A DNA stretch of 64,000 bases, taken from positions 12,759,001 through 12,823,000 of the forward strand of contig OZ022502.1 of NCBI GenBank assembly GCA_963989385.1. The letters run 5' to 3'. Position numbers and translations under genes: made by a program. The stretch is from Ctena decussata (Eukaryota; Mollusca; Bivalvia; Lucinida; Lucinidae). Under the pieces are notes generated by a model. It saw nothing but the letters and a program-made list of their open reading frames with translations, searched no databases and had not been told where the DNA came from. This document shows positions 46,281 through 57,529 of the stretch, in pieces (the stretch's first letter is position 1; every line of letters starts with the position of its first letter).

Positions 46281-46569
46281 TTTTTTTCAGTACTGCGGCT
46301 TTTCGTGTATACTTAAATTGCTGATTGGCTCTATCTGTGCTATAAAGTTTCTCTCCCAAACAGAACATGGTAGTTATTTTCGTTTTTTACACAGGAAAAC
46401 ACCTGGAAATCAAAGTACTGAAAGTACTGAAAGGCGGGCAGTTTATTCAAATGGTTTAGAGGAGACGTTTTGAAAATGTTAACGCACAGACATATGATGG
46501 ATGATGACAGAGGCACACCATTCCATAAGCTAGCTCTTCGTGATGAAATTTTGATAAAATCCATTTAGA

Positions 46570-48120
46570 AAACAGTAGGGTTTTGTCAAATATTTAGATT
46601 ATTTTATTGAATATCAGAAATCACAATTGTTAAGCAAAGAAAAAAAAGTTCTAAAAAGTGTTTTATTTTATACAGTAGGGGTGCTATTGTGATTGGTTTC
46701 AGTTTTGGATTGAATGGGTTGAAGAAATGGTGCTGGCATTTTCCTTCATCCCTGTTATTTGTTCAGTGAACATTGCCTTATCTTCTCAACCATAACACGG
46801 TCAAGGTTTGAATAATATTTGAGGCAAACTTCTTCTCGACTGTAGACGGTGCTCCATTGCAAATTTCACCAGCAATTGATTTTGACGACATTGTCAGAGT
46901 CCCCATTTAATACTGTACTGTTGAAAATGAAGTTTGTTATTCTTAATGGTAGCAAGGGTGCAGGCATGTGTATTCACCCATTTTGTTTAATTCATGGGAC
47001 TCCATATACCGCAAGGTGAGCATTAGGAAGAAATACAGGATAATGAAGTATCCACAAAATGTTGTCATTTCGCAGACTGAGTTATATTGGAGTCTGACTC
47101 TTGTGTGTGTTTGTCAATGAATCATTTATGCTGGGCCACTGTGCAGCCGCTTAATAGGTAAACAGCAGTACGGCAATACTTATGAAGTGCTTTGTTGGCA
47201 TTTAGCTCATAAATTTAAGTTGTCTTTACTGCATATAGCGTAACGGAATACATTGTACTCCTGGCGGACCACGAAAGACTCTTCACTGACTCCTAACGAT
47301 AAAAGAGCGATCGTAGTCTGTCTAAACTGTTTAAATGCTGACTGCTGTCGCTCTGCAAAAGAATAAATATCCATTGCAACCAGTCTGCAAAAGATCACTT
47401 TTAACTGCAGTCATCTGTAAGATATAAAATGATGACTGCTGTCTTTAAGATGAAAGTCAATAACAACGCTGCCTAGTGGCCACAACCTAGTAATCTCTTC
47501 CTTAATGACACGTCAGTACAATCAGTCGGCTTCAACTAAGCATTGCATAGCACAGCAGATCTTTGCTTTGGATTCTTTTTTAAAGAAGCAAACGTGTGAT
47601 TACCCATCGGCGAATAATTTACGTAATGTATTTATACGCGTTGATCGCTGGGATAAACATTGATTTAAAGGGCAAGCTGAAGCCTTTTCATTTTGAATAA
47701 ATCAACGTTGATTATGACGAATCATTCTGCTTTGTTCAATGAGCTGGATTTTCGAAACTATACAGAAATGTCAGAACTGTTTTCTCTGTTTAAAATGTAG
47801 AGCGCGTAGCGTAGGCTTACAAAAACAGAGATATGTTAAGACCTCCGCAAAACCGTTTTGACAACCGTAGCTATAGACGGGCTTACAGCCCGCCTAAAAA
47901 TCCTTTTGGTACTCATTCTCTTCAGTTTAATAGTGGAAACAACGGAGATTTACTTGCATTGCAGCAAATCTTCATTTTTCTTCTCTGTTAAGGTAATAAT
48001 TCTGGATAGGGCCTTCATGGATATTTAATGCTCAACTGGAGATCATTAAATTTATCCTGCCCGCGTTTGGCACAGAAGAAGAATGTTAGTATATATTTAC
48101 GCATGAAATTGAGAGTCGGT
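46570..48120. other. No gene recognised; one short proline/asparagine-rich frame
   Basis: At 47829-47990 (plus) a 50-codon frame starting MLRPPQNRFDNRSYRRAY is unusually protein-like for this window. It may be a retroelement fragment, but I cannot identify it. The remainder is AT-rich spacer downstream of gene 2. Confidence 0.25.
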
Positions 48121-48126
48121 CGTCAC

Positions 48127-48282
48127 TTAGTTCGAGTAAGTTAATATATCCGTCTTCCTAATTTTCACGTATCCTGTTGATAAATCTGTTTTCATGACTT
48201 CTATTGTCGGTTTACCAGATTCTCCTTTACTTCTGACGATAAATGTTCTGTCGCCTATACGTCCACGCATCCCTACACCTCT
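48127..48282 (-). CDS. Gene 2, terminal coding exon
   Basis: Acceptor TTTTTTCACAG|AGAGG, 52 codons ending in TAA. It aligns with gene 1 exon 13774-13932 throughout. Confidence 0.85.
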   Translation of the reverse strand, partial: RGVGMRGRIGDRTFIVRSKGESGKPTIEVMKTDLSTGYVKIRKTDILTYSN

Positions 48283-51200
48283 CTGTGAAAAAAGTAAAGC
48301 ATTAATATCAACCTCCCTTAACGGCCACATTCCTTCGGTGGTCACCTCTTAACAACGGTCACTTTCAATTCCCTCCTATATTTCTCACCTCTGACCAGCG
48401 GGCATCTTTTTTTTTTCATGGTCAGCGGTCTCAATGTCAGACGAAAAACGGTCAGAATTACCTAGTCTGTTACGGTCATTTTTTATGGTGGAGTACAGTA
48501 CTTTTTTTCTATTACCAAGCGACCTTTTAGCAGCACATATACATGGATTTTCCCAAACATTTAGAGGCTGTACCCTATGGTATCGTCATTCTTATACAGT
48601 ATTTTGGAACTCAAAGATATGTCTTATGCTTGCCCCTTAGACATTACATAATTAGAACAATCTTCTAACATGTAATTAATAAGATACATGTATTAGACAG
48701 TATTTATTAATCATCCTCTCTTACGTCAAAATGACACCTCTGTGATGGCCTGCAGTGATAGAATTTGCTGTAAATGCACACTTTGCTGTTCGTAATTGCT
48801 CCCTCGGCAAAAGAACTACAAACAGCCGGGACATTATTTTTAAAGGATAAATATGCAAGAGAAAATATATTTATTTTGACTATTTTTGGGGTAGCTCGAA
48901 AACACAAAATTTTGAGGGATGATTTTACAGCATCAAGAGGCAAGCTACGACTAAATAACAACTACGAAAAAAGCTAATATTTTGATGTACATACCACTTC
49001 AGGGATTTTAAAGGGTCTGACGTCAAATAAATTAAGTGATTCGAAATCCTTGACTGCCGACCGATAGTCGCCTTTCTTGGTAAACTGTCTAATCAGTCCT
49101 CTTGATTCTAATTCTTTGGCACCTTTCATTAGAGATCCAACAGCGTCTAAACCTTTAAGTATGGCTGAAGCTGAAAATAAGACAAAGTATCTTAGTTTAC
49201 CATGCACGTTTAATTCTAAGGTATATTGATACACTTTCAAGGGCAACAACTCTGCCATTTACAGTTTCACTTTTTTTCGAATGGGGATTAGCAGTTAACG
49301 ATAAAGTGCTCGGCGAGGAGCAAAATGTTTTGTTTGAAGGTAGACTACAGCATTTTGAAGAGGCTTTTTTCTTTCAAAAATGGCAGATTTATATGGTGGT
49401 GTGTCCGTTTATCCATTTGCCTTGCTGCACCTGGATAAATGAATATACCACCATATTACTCATCTTTAAGGGAGAAAATTCTGATATGCAAGCATTTGAT
49501 TTCATTTCCATAAGCGGCATTTAAGAACATTTAAAATGCTCTCAGCTAGAGCGATTGGAGAAGGAATTCAAAAAATGGAGAAAGGGTTCAAGAAAGAGAA
49601 GGGGTTCATGGACGTACAGTCAAGTCTTTCTTGGAGAACACAAAATCTTGTTGCTTAAAGTAGGCGATCCGATGATAGGGTTATTTATACGGAACTTTGA
49701 ATTGAGAGGCCTAAACTTGTTGCTGCTAAAGCCAGGTGACCTAATCACAAGAGGTGATAACATAAGAATGCTTCTCTGTGGGCACGTTCGGCATAATTAT
49801 TTGGGTTAACTCGAGCAATTCCAAGGTTTATCTCGGGCTTCAAGAAGATATGTATAGACAAGGGGTGATAAAAAATACGTGGATTTTTGCTGTGTTGGTA
49901 AATATGGGTATAATGCAGTTATAGTAAATGTTCTCATACTACAGAAAAGATCAATCCTTTAGCTACATTATCTGAAATTTTAAAAAAATTTCAATGAAAA
50001 AAAAAGTATTTTCTCACAGTTTATATTAGGTTGGTACAGCTACGTACAGCGGAGCACCAGATTAATGACGTTTGACGTTTTGTCCATATACAATACTGCA
50101 GTGGATCTTCGCTTTCTCAGTTTTCACAAACTAACATCCTCTTGGCAGGTTTTTCAGGATTCTGACCAAGTTCAGACAAATCTGTATGCAATCTGATTGT
50201 TTTGAGAAATTGTTGCACATCTTCCTCATATTTATTAGCTTCATAAATGAAAGCCAAACTTTTGCTTCAGCATCGTGTCAATGTACATTACTTTTGCGGT
50301 GTATGTCTAAATGCAGGTCTGCAACCCTCTTATCAGTGCCAACATCAGCTAAAAGTAATATACAAGGATATAATACGTTAATTTTGATCATGTAAAAATT
50401 TCTTTGATTTTGCCATCATTTTTTTTACAGTTATACATACAAAAACTGGAACTTGCATAAAATACCCGATATAATGTTTGACGTCATTTTGTCAGCCTTG
50501 TTTGACCCACATACCATATCTTATGCTGCTTATGCAAGCATAACAATTGTTGACGGCATTACTTCCTTGATAGTGAAAAGCAGAAACCATAACAAAGAAG
50601 CATACCAAATATCAAGCATTTTACCCTACTGCAAATATTAGAAATAGCCAAAGATAAAACAACCAATTTGAAATGATAAGGCAAATTTTCACCGTGCTCC
50701 GCAGTACCGTCATAAGGATACTATGACGACCCATATAGACTACTTCCCGAAGATTGACGGGTAAATTAAATGCATCACTGGATAAATGAAAGATCAATCT
50801 GTCTTTACTGCAAATTTAATGGGATTACTTTTAATAATAAATTATTATAAATAGCAAACGTCCACATGTTTTGACCATCCCTCGTATACCTGGGTATTGC
50901 TCGTGTTTATTCAAGTAATTATGGCGCTAATGTGCCCTGTCAAAGTTGTATCTATATCGTATTTCAAGAAGGGCTGTCAAACTATAAATAATGGCTCAGA
51001 GGAGCAACTAAACGTAAATGTCCCTCAACACAGTGTCGAACACTTAAATCAGCCTGTGCATAAGTCAATGCCGTTTATTCGCTGTTTTACGTTATCGCTC
51101 CTATATTACTTTCGCTCTAGTAAATGCATTTTACCACATAACAACCTGTGGTGTTTTTCTTCTATTTGCTCGTGCTAATATATACTTATATTTTAACCCA

Positions 51201-53988
51201 TATTCCTGCATGTACGTGATAGGTGTGTGTGTGTGCGGGGAGGGTGGGGGGGGGGGGGGCTGGTATTCACTGCATGGGTGTAATATCGGCGAGTGGTGTT
51301 AAATGTGACTGGCATAACAACCAACACTTGACAGTACGGACGGATCTGCCATTATGGATATAAACTTTTAAATACTGAACAACTTACTTATATATCTTAT
51401 AGCAGCCGTTCTTTTCCATCTGTGTTTTAACGAAAGACCTGAAAAGAAAAGAGCACAATTTCACACGCAGTAGCAGCAGTGGGAGTGTCTGTTAGTAACC
51501 TTATAGCGAGAATACGGTAAGTTAATGAGCCACGACACGAGAAAACCCACAGATTGGTTGTGCGCCCAGCGCACTCAGATCAGCCTGGGCATCCGCCCAG
51601 TCTGATCAGAGTCTTCGCTGTCCGCATGGCGGTAGCTTAGACCCTTAGCTTCCCTTTAAGCACAAAACGAAAACTCTGATCAGTCTCGGCGGATGCCAAG
51701 GCTGGTCTGAGGCTTCGCTGGGCGCATAACCACTTTGTTGGTTTTCTCTTGTCACGGCTCAAATACTCCTTTCTTTCTCTATAACTGTGCCTGTACTATG
51801 CTAACTGTATGTCTGAAATGTTTTAGTTTACTCGCAGTTCCAACATATGTTTACTACTGAAGCGGTACAGTGCGCTCCGTAATTAAGCTACATTTCAGCA
51901 TTTTAGGGGACAGTCTCAAAGGACATCCAAGGACAAAACGAAACAAAAAGTTATCACATTTTGTCTTACAATTTTATACTCGGCATCCCCGTAACACATA
52001 CTTTCGCTGTAACATGACGAAACCAACAAAGTGGCATGTGCGCCCAGCGAAGACAAAGATCGGTATGTGCATGTGCGCCCAGTGAAGCTCAGATGAGCCT
52101 GGGCATGTGCGCCCAGTGAAGCCTCAGATCAGCCTTGACATACGCCCGGTCTGATCAGGCACTTCGCTGTGCGCTTAAAGGGTAGCTTAGCAACCTCCAT
52201 GCGGAAAGCGAAGACTTTGATCAGTCTTGGCGGATGCCCAGGCTGATCTGCGTTTTTGCTGGTTGCACGTACCATTTTGTTGGTTTTGTAGAGTCTCGGC
52301 TCAGTTATACTTTCGCTGCAACTCAAATGCGCTAGCATAACTACGGTAGGATGGTAACTGTTATGTACGGATCAAAGGACCAGTTATCTTTATTTCTAGG
52401 CCTCGACGTATTTTCTTGTGAAAAAGAATATTGTGAAGGGACAAAATAGGTTTGCTCAATCGTGTTTATTATATACTGAAAGGATTTAAAAACTTCCACC
52501 CATTATTTTTGAATATTTCAAAAATGAATGCAGCTACGTCCACCAAAATTTTACAGCATATATATTCTCTTATACCTGATTATATCAATATACCGAATCT
52601 GAAATCGTTCAACCGAATCGGTCAGGAACAAGCACGTGCTCCTCGTGATCTTCCTACCATTTACATAATGATGAATAGCTTCATGTATACAGTTTTCTGA
52701 GGAAACATTTCTCTTACAATATCAAATTGAATTTTAAAAGTTTGAACTCGGTCAGTGGCTTTATTTAGCTTACCGCGCCTAAATATCACAAACAGGCGCA
52801 GAGTTTTGGGCCAGATAAATGCTGAAATTTCAAAAAGTGACGTCGCGGTACAATTTTATGCGTTAATTACGGCAATTTACAATCTCAGACGACGTGCACT
52901 GTTTACAGGAAGCTCAAAAGACCGTCAGAAAAGAACCTAACCGAGGTTAAAAACCAGAGGTCATGACGTTAACTAACGTCGACGCCGTCTCCGTAATAGG
53001 CTTTGCGCGACAGCGTCATCCGCAGTGATACTTGCAAATCAACGTGGATGATGTCACAATATTAAGACAGTAAGAAATGGTCGAAAAGGGTATTGCATAA
53101 GATAACGCTGGTATCGCCTTTTGCATTTCAGTGACGTAACGCTCTTTTACTGACGTCATTTAAGTAAATGATACAAATAAACTGCGTAATCTTTAAATTT
53201 TATAAGTTTTAAGCATTTTGTCGTTAAATATTCAACACTGTCATGAGTGAACACATCAGCAGCCAGCAATAAAAAGTGGAAGTTTTTAAATCCTTTCAGT
53301 ATATAATAGCGTATAATATAAAATCGCAAATAATATCGTGTTTTTTTTTTGTTCCCTCAGAAAGATAATTTAATGACACAAACCATCTTATATCGAGGGA
53401 ACAAACTATCATGTTAAGTCATCTTATTATCTTGTTTCTGAAGATACTCTTTTTCCTCTAGATAAGAGCAGGTTACCTTGTTATCTCAAATTAATATGTT
53501 GTGGCTGTATCATTATAATTTTATTTTATCCTGAGGCACAGAGCTATAGTTTTGTGCGGACCTTAAAATTATCTTGCGCAAATTAATATAATGTGGAGGA
53601 CACAGCATAATTTATGTCCTCAGGTTTTTTTTCTAGTTTTCTGAAGATGCACAAGACACCAGTGGGCATCGTACACGGGACAGCTACATCAGTAGGCCAG
53701 TGTTATCCCCGTTAGCTACCGGGGCTGATATTTTTAGTCCTAAAGGACTGAATTGGTCCTTGAAAAGCGAGAAGCCTTCAAATGAAACGAATCCTTCTAA
53801 ACACGAATTAACTCCCCTAAAACTGTATCGGTTCTCCTTAAAAATAACAATTTAGACATACATATTACCGGTGACGCCATTTTTGTATCTTGGATTCCCA
53901 CCAACATATTGGTAAAGTAATGGATATACGATGATCTGTGAGGCAACTGCTAGGAAGCAAAGACGAAGAAAGCAAGACATCTTGAATT
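48127..53988 (-). CDS. Gene 2: small secreted/anchored protein, four exons (paralogue of gene 1)
   Basis: Exons 53869-53988 (coding from 53980), 51388-51438, 48995-49170 and 48127-48282 total 495 coding nt, or 164 aa plus stop. All introns are GT..AG and phases are 1, 1 and 0, as in gene 1. The N-terminus MSCFLRLCFLAVASQ is a signal peptide or anchor core. Exon 3 has RQFTKKGDYRSAVKDFESL. Exon 4 has GRIGDRTFIVRSKG, GKPTIEVMKTDLSTGYV and KIRKTDILTY. I cannot name the family. As for gene 1, the C-terminus recalls a domain of some bacterial polymorphic toxins (inference). No frameshift or stop is seen, so it may be functional. Introns are about 2.4, 2.2 and 0.7 kb. An upstream exon near 56035 (ATG, eight codons, G|GTGTAAG) could extend the N-terminus, weakly supported. 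Confidence 0.65.
48995..49170 (-). CDS. Gene 2, third exon
   Basis: Acceptor TCTTATTTTCAG|CTTCAG, donor GAAGTG|GTATGT, 176 nt. Same length and phases as 21176-21351. Confidence 0.85.
49391..49467. repeat. Imperfect hairpin
   Basis: ATATGGTGGT...TTTATCCA faces TGGATAAA...ACCACCATAT. It lies within the 2.2 kb intron 2 of gene 2. Confidence 0.6.
50100..50365 (-). pseudogene. Protein-like remnant in gene 2 intron
   Basis: The minus strand reads ADVGTDKRVADLHLDIHRKS and, after a frameshift or stop, YEANKYEEDVQQFLKTIRLH and SELGQNPEKPAKRML to a stop. Composition is protein-like and charged. The source is not recognised; it may be a transposon protein fragment or a lost exon. Confidence 0.3.
51220..51262. 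repeat. (GT)n followed by G-run
   Basis: GTGTGTGTGTGCGGGGAGGG followed by a G homopolymer. Confidence 0.85.
51388..51438 (-). CDS. Gene 2, second exon
   Basis: CTTTTCAG|GTCTTT acceptor and ATATAA|GTAAGT donor, 51 nt, phase 1 to phase 1. It encodes a basic LSLKHRWKRTAAIRYI segment after the signal region. Confidence 0.7.
51525..51761. mobile_element. MITE M1 (copy 10)
   Basis: Full length, TGAGCCACGACACGAGAAAA ... TCTCTTGTCACGGCTCA. It lies in intron 1 of gene 2, about 90 bp from exon 2. Confidence 0.85.
52008..52303. mobile_element. MITE M1 (copy 11, internally expanded)
   Basis: The TGTGCGCCCAGTGAAG block occurs three times in a row in the left arm, making this copy longer. The right end is GTAGAGTCTCGGCTCA. 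Confidence 0.75.
52455..53320. mobile_element. TIR-bounded element of about 0.86 kb
   Basis: TATATACTGAAAGGATTTAA and following bases (to CTTCCAC) at about 52464-52498 are inverted at about 53274-53310, giving terminal inverted repeats of about 36 bp. The interior 52825-53274 is shared in inverted orientation with 21776-22225. The frame ALITAIYNLRRRA in the interior is conserved in the other copy only briefly. Superfamily unknown. Confidence 0.6.
53640..53734 (-). mobile_element. tRNA-like SINE head (degenerate)
   Basis: The minus strand AGCCCCGGTAGCTAACGGGG and CACTGGCCTACTGATG match the 5905-5975 head. The B-box is decayed. Confidence 0.45.
53869..53988 (-). CDS. Gene 2, first exon with start codon
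   Basis: Begins after TTTTTATTCTCTTCAG. The ATG is 8 nt inside the exon and the donor is ACCG|GTAATA. The presence of an acceptor implies an upstream non-coding or short coding exon, as in gene 1. MITE copy 12 starts 18 bp upstream. Confidence 0.7.
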
Positions 53989-54005
53989 CTGAAGAGAATA
54001 AAAAT

Positions 54006-54244
54006 ATGAGCCGCGACACGAGAAAACCGACAATGTGGTTGTACGCCTAGCGCAGACTCAGATTAGCCTGGGCATCCGCCCAGTCTGATCAGAGTCTTCG
54101 CTGTCCGCATGAAGGTAGCTAAGACCCTTAGCTACCCTTTAAGGGCAAAGCGAGGATTCTGATCAGACTGGGCGGATGCTCAGGCTGATCTGAGTCTTCG
54201 CTGGGCGCACAATCACATTGTTGGTTTTCTCGTGTCTCGGCTCA
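54006..54244. mobile_element. MITE M1 (copy 12)
   Basis: Full-length palindrome, GAGCCGCGACACGAGAAAAC ... TCTCGTGTCTCGGCTCA, immediately 5' of the gene 2 first exon. Confidence 0.85.
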
Positions 54245-54458
54245 AATATTATATTAGTTTGTTGTAACTTTTCCTTGAACCATCATCTTTATTTAACTGG
54301 CTGTATTCTTAGGTTTTCCCCTCTTATTTATCGGATTGCAAAAAGTTACAAGACCGAATGCTTGACATTTGCATTTTGTCTTAACTACAACTTTGATATG
54401 GGTATAAACTATATTATACATGTAGGATAAGAAATCGATAAGCTTTAGCTTCCGTTAT

Positions 54459-54670
54459 GGGGCCGTATTCATAAAGCAACTTAAGTCGTTGCCAAGGGTA
54501 AATGTCTATGTTGGAGATTCCCTGCAACTATGAAATTTGGTCTGGAGGAACAGTCTTACAAAGACTGTTCCTCCAGAGCAAATTTCATAGTTGTAGGGAA
54601 TCTCCTTTATAGAAATTCAGCCTTAGCAACGGCATAGCAACGACTTAAGTCGTTTTATGAATACGGCCCC
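54459..54670. mobile_element. Palindromic MITE M2 (copy 2)
   Basis: GGGGCCGTATTCATAAAGCA ... TTATGAATACGGCCCC with the same CTATGAAATTTGGTCTGGAG arms as 6347-6571. It is slightly shorter through a deletion in the left arm. Confidence 0.85.
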
Positions 54671-55009
54671 AGATCCTTTAAATATTCTCATGTTATGGAT
54701 GTGCATGTTTGATTGTAATGATATGAACTAAAATCTGTTTAAACCAATTGAACGATGGTACATTTAATTTTAAACACCAGATAAATATTAGACAATGCCT
54801 GCATAACGAAATTGATGTTTGTTTTGCTAACTTTTCCTTAACAGCCCTTAATGCACAAATACTGTCCTTAGGGATACTGGTAACATATGAGATTATACGT
54901 ATGCCAAGTAAACAGAACTTTGTTATAAGTTAGAAAATGCCAAAGCCCCTTGGCCATTTAACAAATGATGATACTGAGTCACCACTGAGTCCAGGATCAG
55001 AGGTTAAAA

Positions 55010-55135
55010 AACTTGAGTGCAGTCTCAAACTCAAAATAAAGCACACTGATCGGCTGCTTCCGAGCACATGCTCGGAAGCAGCCGATCAGTGTGCTTTATT
55101 TTGATTTTGATGGTATTCTCAAGTTTTATAACCTT
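55010..55135. mobile_element. Palindrome family M3 (single copy)
   Basis: CTTGAGTGCAGTCTCAAACT outside, AAAGCACACTGATCGGCTGC palindrome inside, ATTCTCAAG at the other end. Confidence 0.8.
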
Positions 55136-56325
55136 GGTCCCAGATTTCCATGCGACGAATTTCAAGGTGAGGAGGAAGTCCTTTCACCAGGGTGTCTATA
55201 TTTTAAAACCAAAGGAGAGCATATTGTCATGATGTTTGTCTGGCGATAATAAAAAGTATCATCAATAAACATGAACCGTCCTTATCACTTACAAGGTGGC
55301 GCCCGTTCCGGTTTGATGCTATAGACTCATAATTCAGATGTCGCGGGTGGGGCGATGTTTATCTAAGTCTCTAAAAAAAAATTCAACTCATCATCTCATA
55401 TATTCCCTTACTGGCCCAATATTGCTGCAAAATTGTTTAAAGGGCCATAAACTTAAATAACTCTAGTAGTTACAAGACTTACCAATAGTTATGCTTTCCT
55501 TTATATAAAATGTGTCTTTATTTCTTAATGCACGTTTTACTTAATCATCGTTATCGCAGTACAACTGAGCGACGGCATGGATAAATGTACCCTATGGAAT
55601 GTCTGAGCAGGGAAAGGTACCAATGACCAGTCTTAAATGAATCACCGAAAACCTTTTAAGCGAACAGAAAAGGCTGATCATTTTGTCATTTGTATCGGCT
55701 GATCTGAGCATTGCTCTACACAAATGGTTGAAGGTCTCTTTTAAAGCAAGGCCGCGTAAATTATTTCATATCTTAAGAAACACCCAGTGACAAGTTGAGT
55801 TTGTCACATAATATGAAAAGATAGAACGAAACTGCAGAGTCGAATTACGCTGAGCTGATGAACACCAACTTCAGTATTTTCACCAGTGATCAGTGGCAAG
55901 GTAACAATGAACATGCCCACTGTCATACCGTAAAAATTCTACGAAATGGGACACTTAAAAAAAAGTAGAGATGAAAAAGTTTGGTCTAATAATTTATCAT
56001 GCATCTGCTGCTAACTTACACCTGATAACAGGGGTATAAATAGCATAATGTGATATCATGTCATTGCAGAACTGCGCTTGCGAGAATGTTATCAGGCGAT
56101 GCCTTTAGAAGCGATCTCTGAAGACGATTGGCTACATACTGACGAAGGCCATGATAAAAACGTACAATTGGTTGAATGACGTCACCGACTTTCGTCTTAA
56201 CGCATTCGCAATGTCAGCAATTTCGAGTAAAACTGCGTTTGCTTTTCATTTATTTGAGTCTCTTTACACCCTAAAATCTTCTAAAGACGCATGATACAAA
56301 GAAAAACATGTAAGCGTCCTTTAAT
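55136..56325. other. No gene recognised
   Basis: AT-rich. A short ATG-plus-donor (CTGTTATCAG|GTGTAAG, minus strand, about 56010-56050) is the only exon-like signal and may be an upstream exon of gene 2. Confidence 0.3.
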
Positions 56326-56328
56326 ATC

Positions 56329-56412
56329 AAGTTTATGAGGCTCGACCAGAAACACGTCGGACTGGCTCGGCAAGCCTCGCCATTCCTACGCTGTTTCTGG
56401 TCTCGCCTGATA
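56329..56412. repeat. Hairpin with about 24 bp arms
   Basis: TTATGAGGCTCGACCAGAAA pairs with TTTCTGGTCTCGCCTGATAA around a 35 bp loop, with two mismatches. Confidence 0.75.
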
Positions 56413-56775
56413 AGACACTAACATGGTATTCTGTATGCAGTTATCCGTCTGATCAGGGCCTACGCTTATTTGCCATTCATTAGTACTTTACCATACTGTT
56501 TGCCATTCTACCTGCATCATTTTGTTTGAAAAAAAAGTAAGAAGGAAAATCCTCAGGAGATTACACAATTCAATCCCAGATCCCTTCCGAGACACCATGT
56601 GGGGGAAAAAGGCAACACAAAATAAGTCAGCACCAAAGACATCACCAGCGGCAGCCATGTGAACAGCCATTTCTAGTTTAGGTTGTCACCGGCCTAGCTT
56701 TACTGTCACAAAAAATATCAATAACAGACATTGCAACAAACAACACATAAAACAACCAACAGGAATCAAAACAGA

Positions 56776-56896
56776 AAGGTCCTGATCAGACGGCTCCTAA
56801 TTGAGCCATCCGATCTAGGTCTGAACAATTTGCTCAATCCGAGTCTTTGCCGGGCGCACATGCCACTTTATTGATTGTGTCGTGTCGCGGTTGAAA
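56776..56896. mobile_element. MITE M1 (partial, copy 13)
   Basis: Right-half fragment with CGGGCGCACATGCCACTTTA and TGTGTCGTGTCGCGGTTGA. Confidence 0.6.
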
Positions 56897-57209
56897 TGAG
56901 TACACAAAACATACCATCTCATTCTTCCCCAACTAGGTGACCACAACGCTAAAGTGGACTATCAAACAAAACAAGACATGAAACAAAATCACAACATTTA
57001 CGGAACATGTGGCGATTGCCCACATAGCCATCCCCAGAATATAAGTCATCTGAACGACTTTAAATAATACCACTGGGGGTTTGGAACAATTTTTAAAAAC
57101 CATATTCACCCTCGTGTTCTGTTATACAGAATTCATAGACTTGTTAGATTCACAGAGCGCTATATGAAACAAACTTATCGAGAAAAAGAATTATAAATCA
57201 AAACAGCAA

Positions 57210-57310
57210 TAAATAGATAAATAGAAAAGTGAATAAATAAATAAATAAATAAAATAAAAAAATGATAATAAAAGGAAAAATAAATAAAATAAAATAAAAC
57301 AAAGAAAAAC
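57210..57310. repeat. (AAAT)n-rich tract
   Basis: Degenerate AAATA/AAAT tetranucleotide array. Confidence 0.8.
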
Positions 57311-57501
57311 TTGTAAATCAACTAGCAATATTCTCACCTGAATAGCTGACCTTTTTTGTTTTGTAATTAAAAGTAGAAATAGATTGTACAAAAATAGATG
57401 TTGCTGCTGTTTTTAATAAGGGTAGTTGAATGTCCACATGTTTGGTAAGGAGATGTTAAATGGGCTTAACTTGCATGTCTTTCGTACACGTATGTCAATT
57501 T

Positions 57502-57528
57502 GTGTGTGTGTGTGTGTGTGTGTGTGTA
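57502..57528. repeat. (TG)n microsatellite
   Basis: About 13 TG units. Confidence 0.9.
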
Positions 57529-57529
57529 A

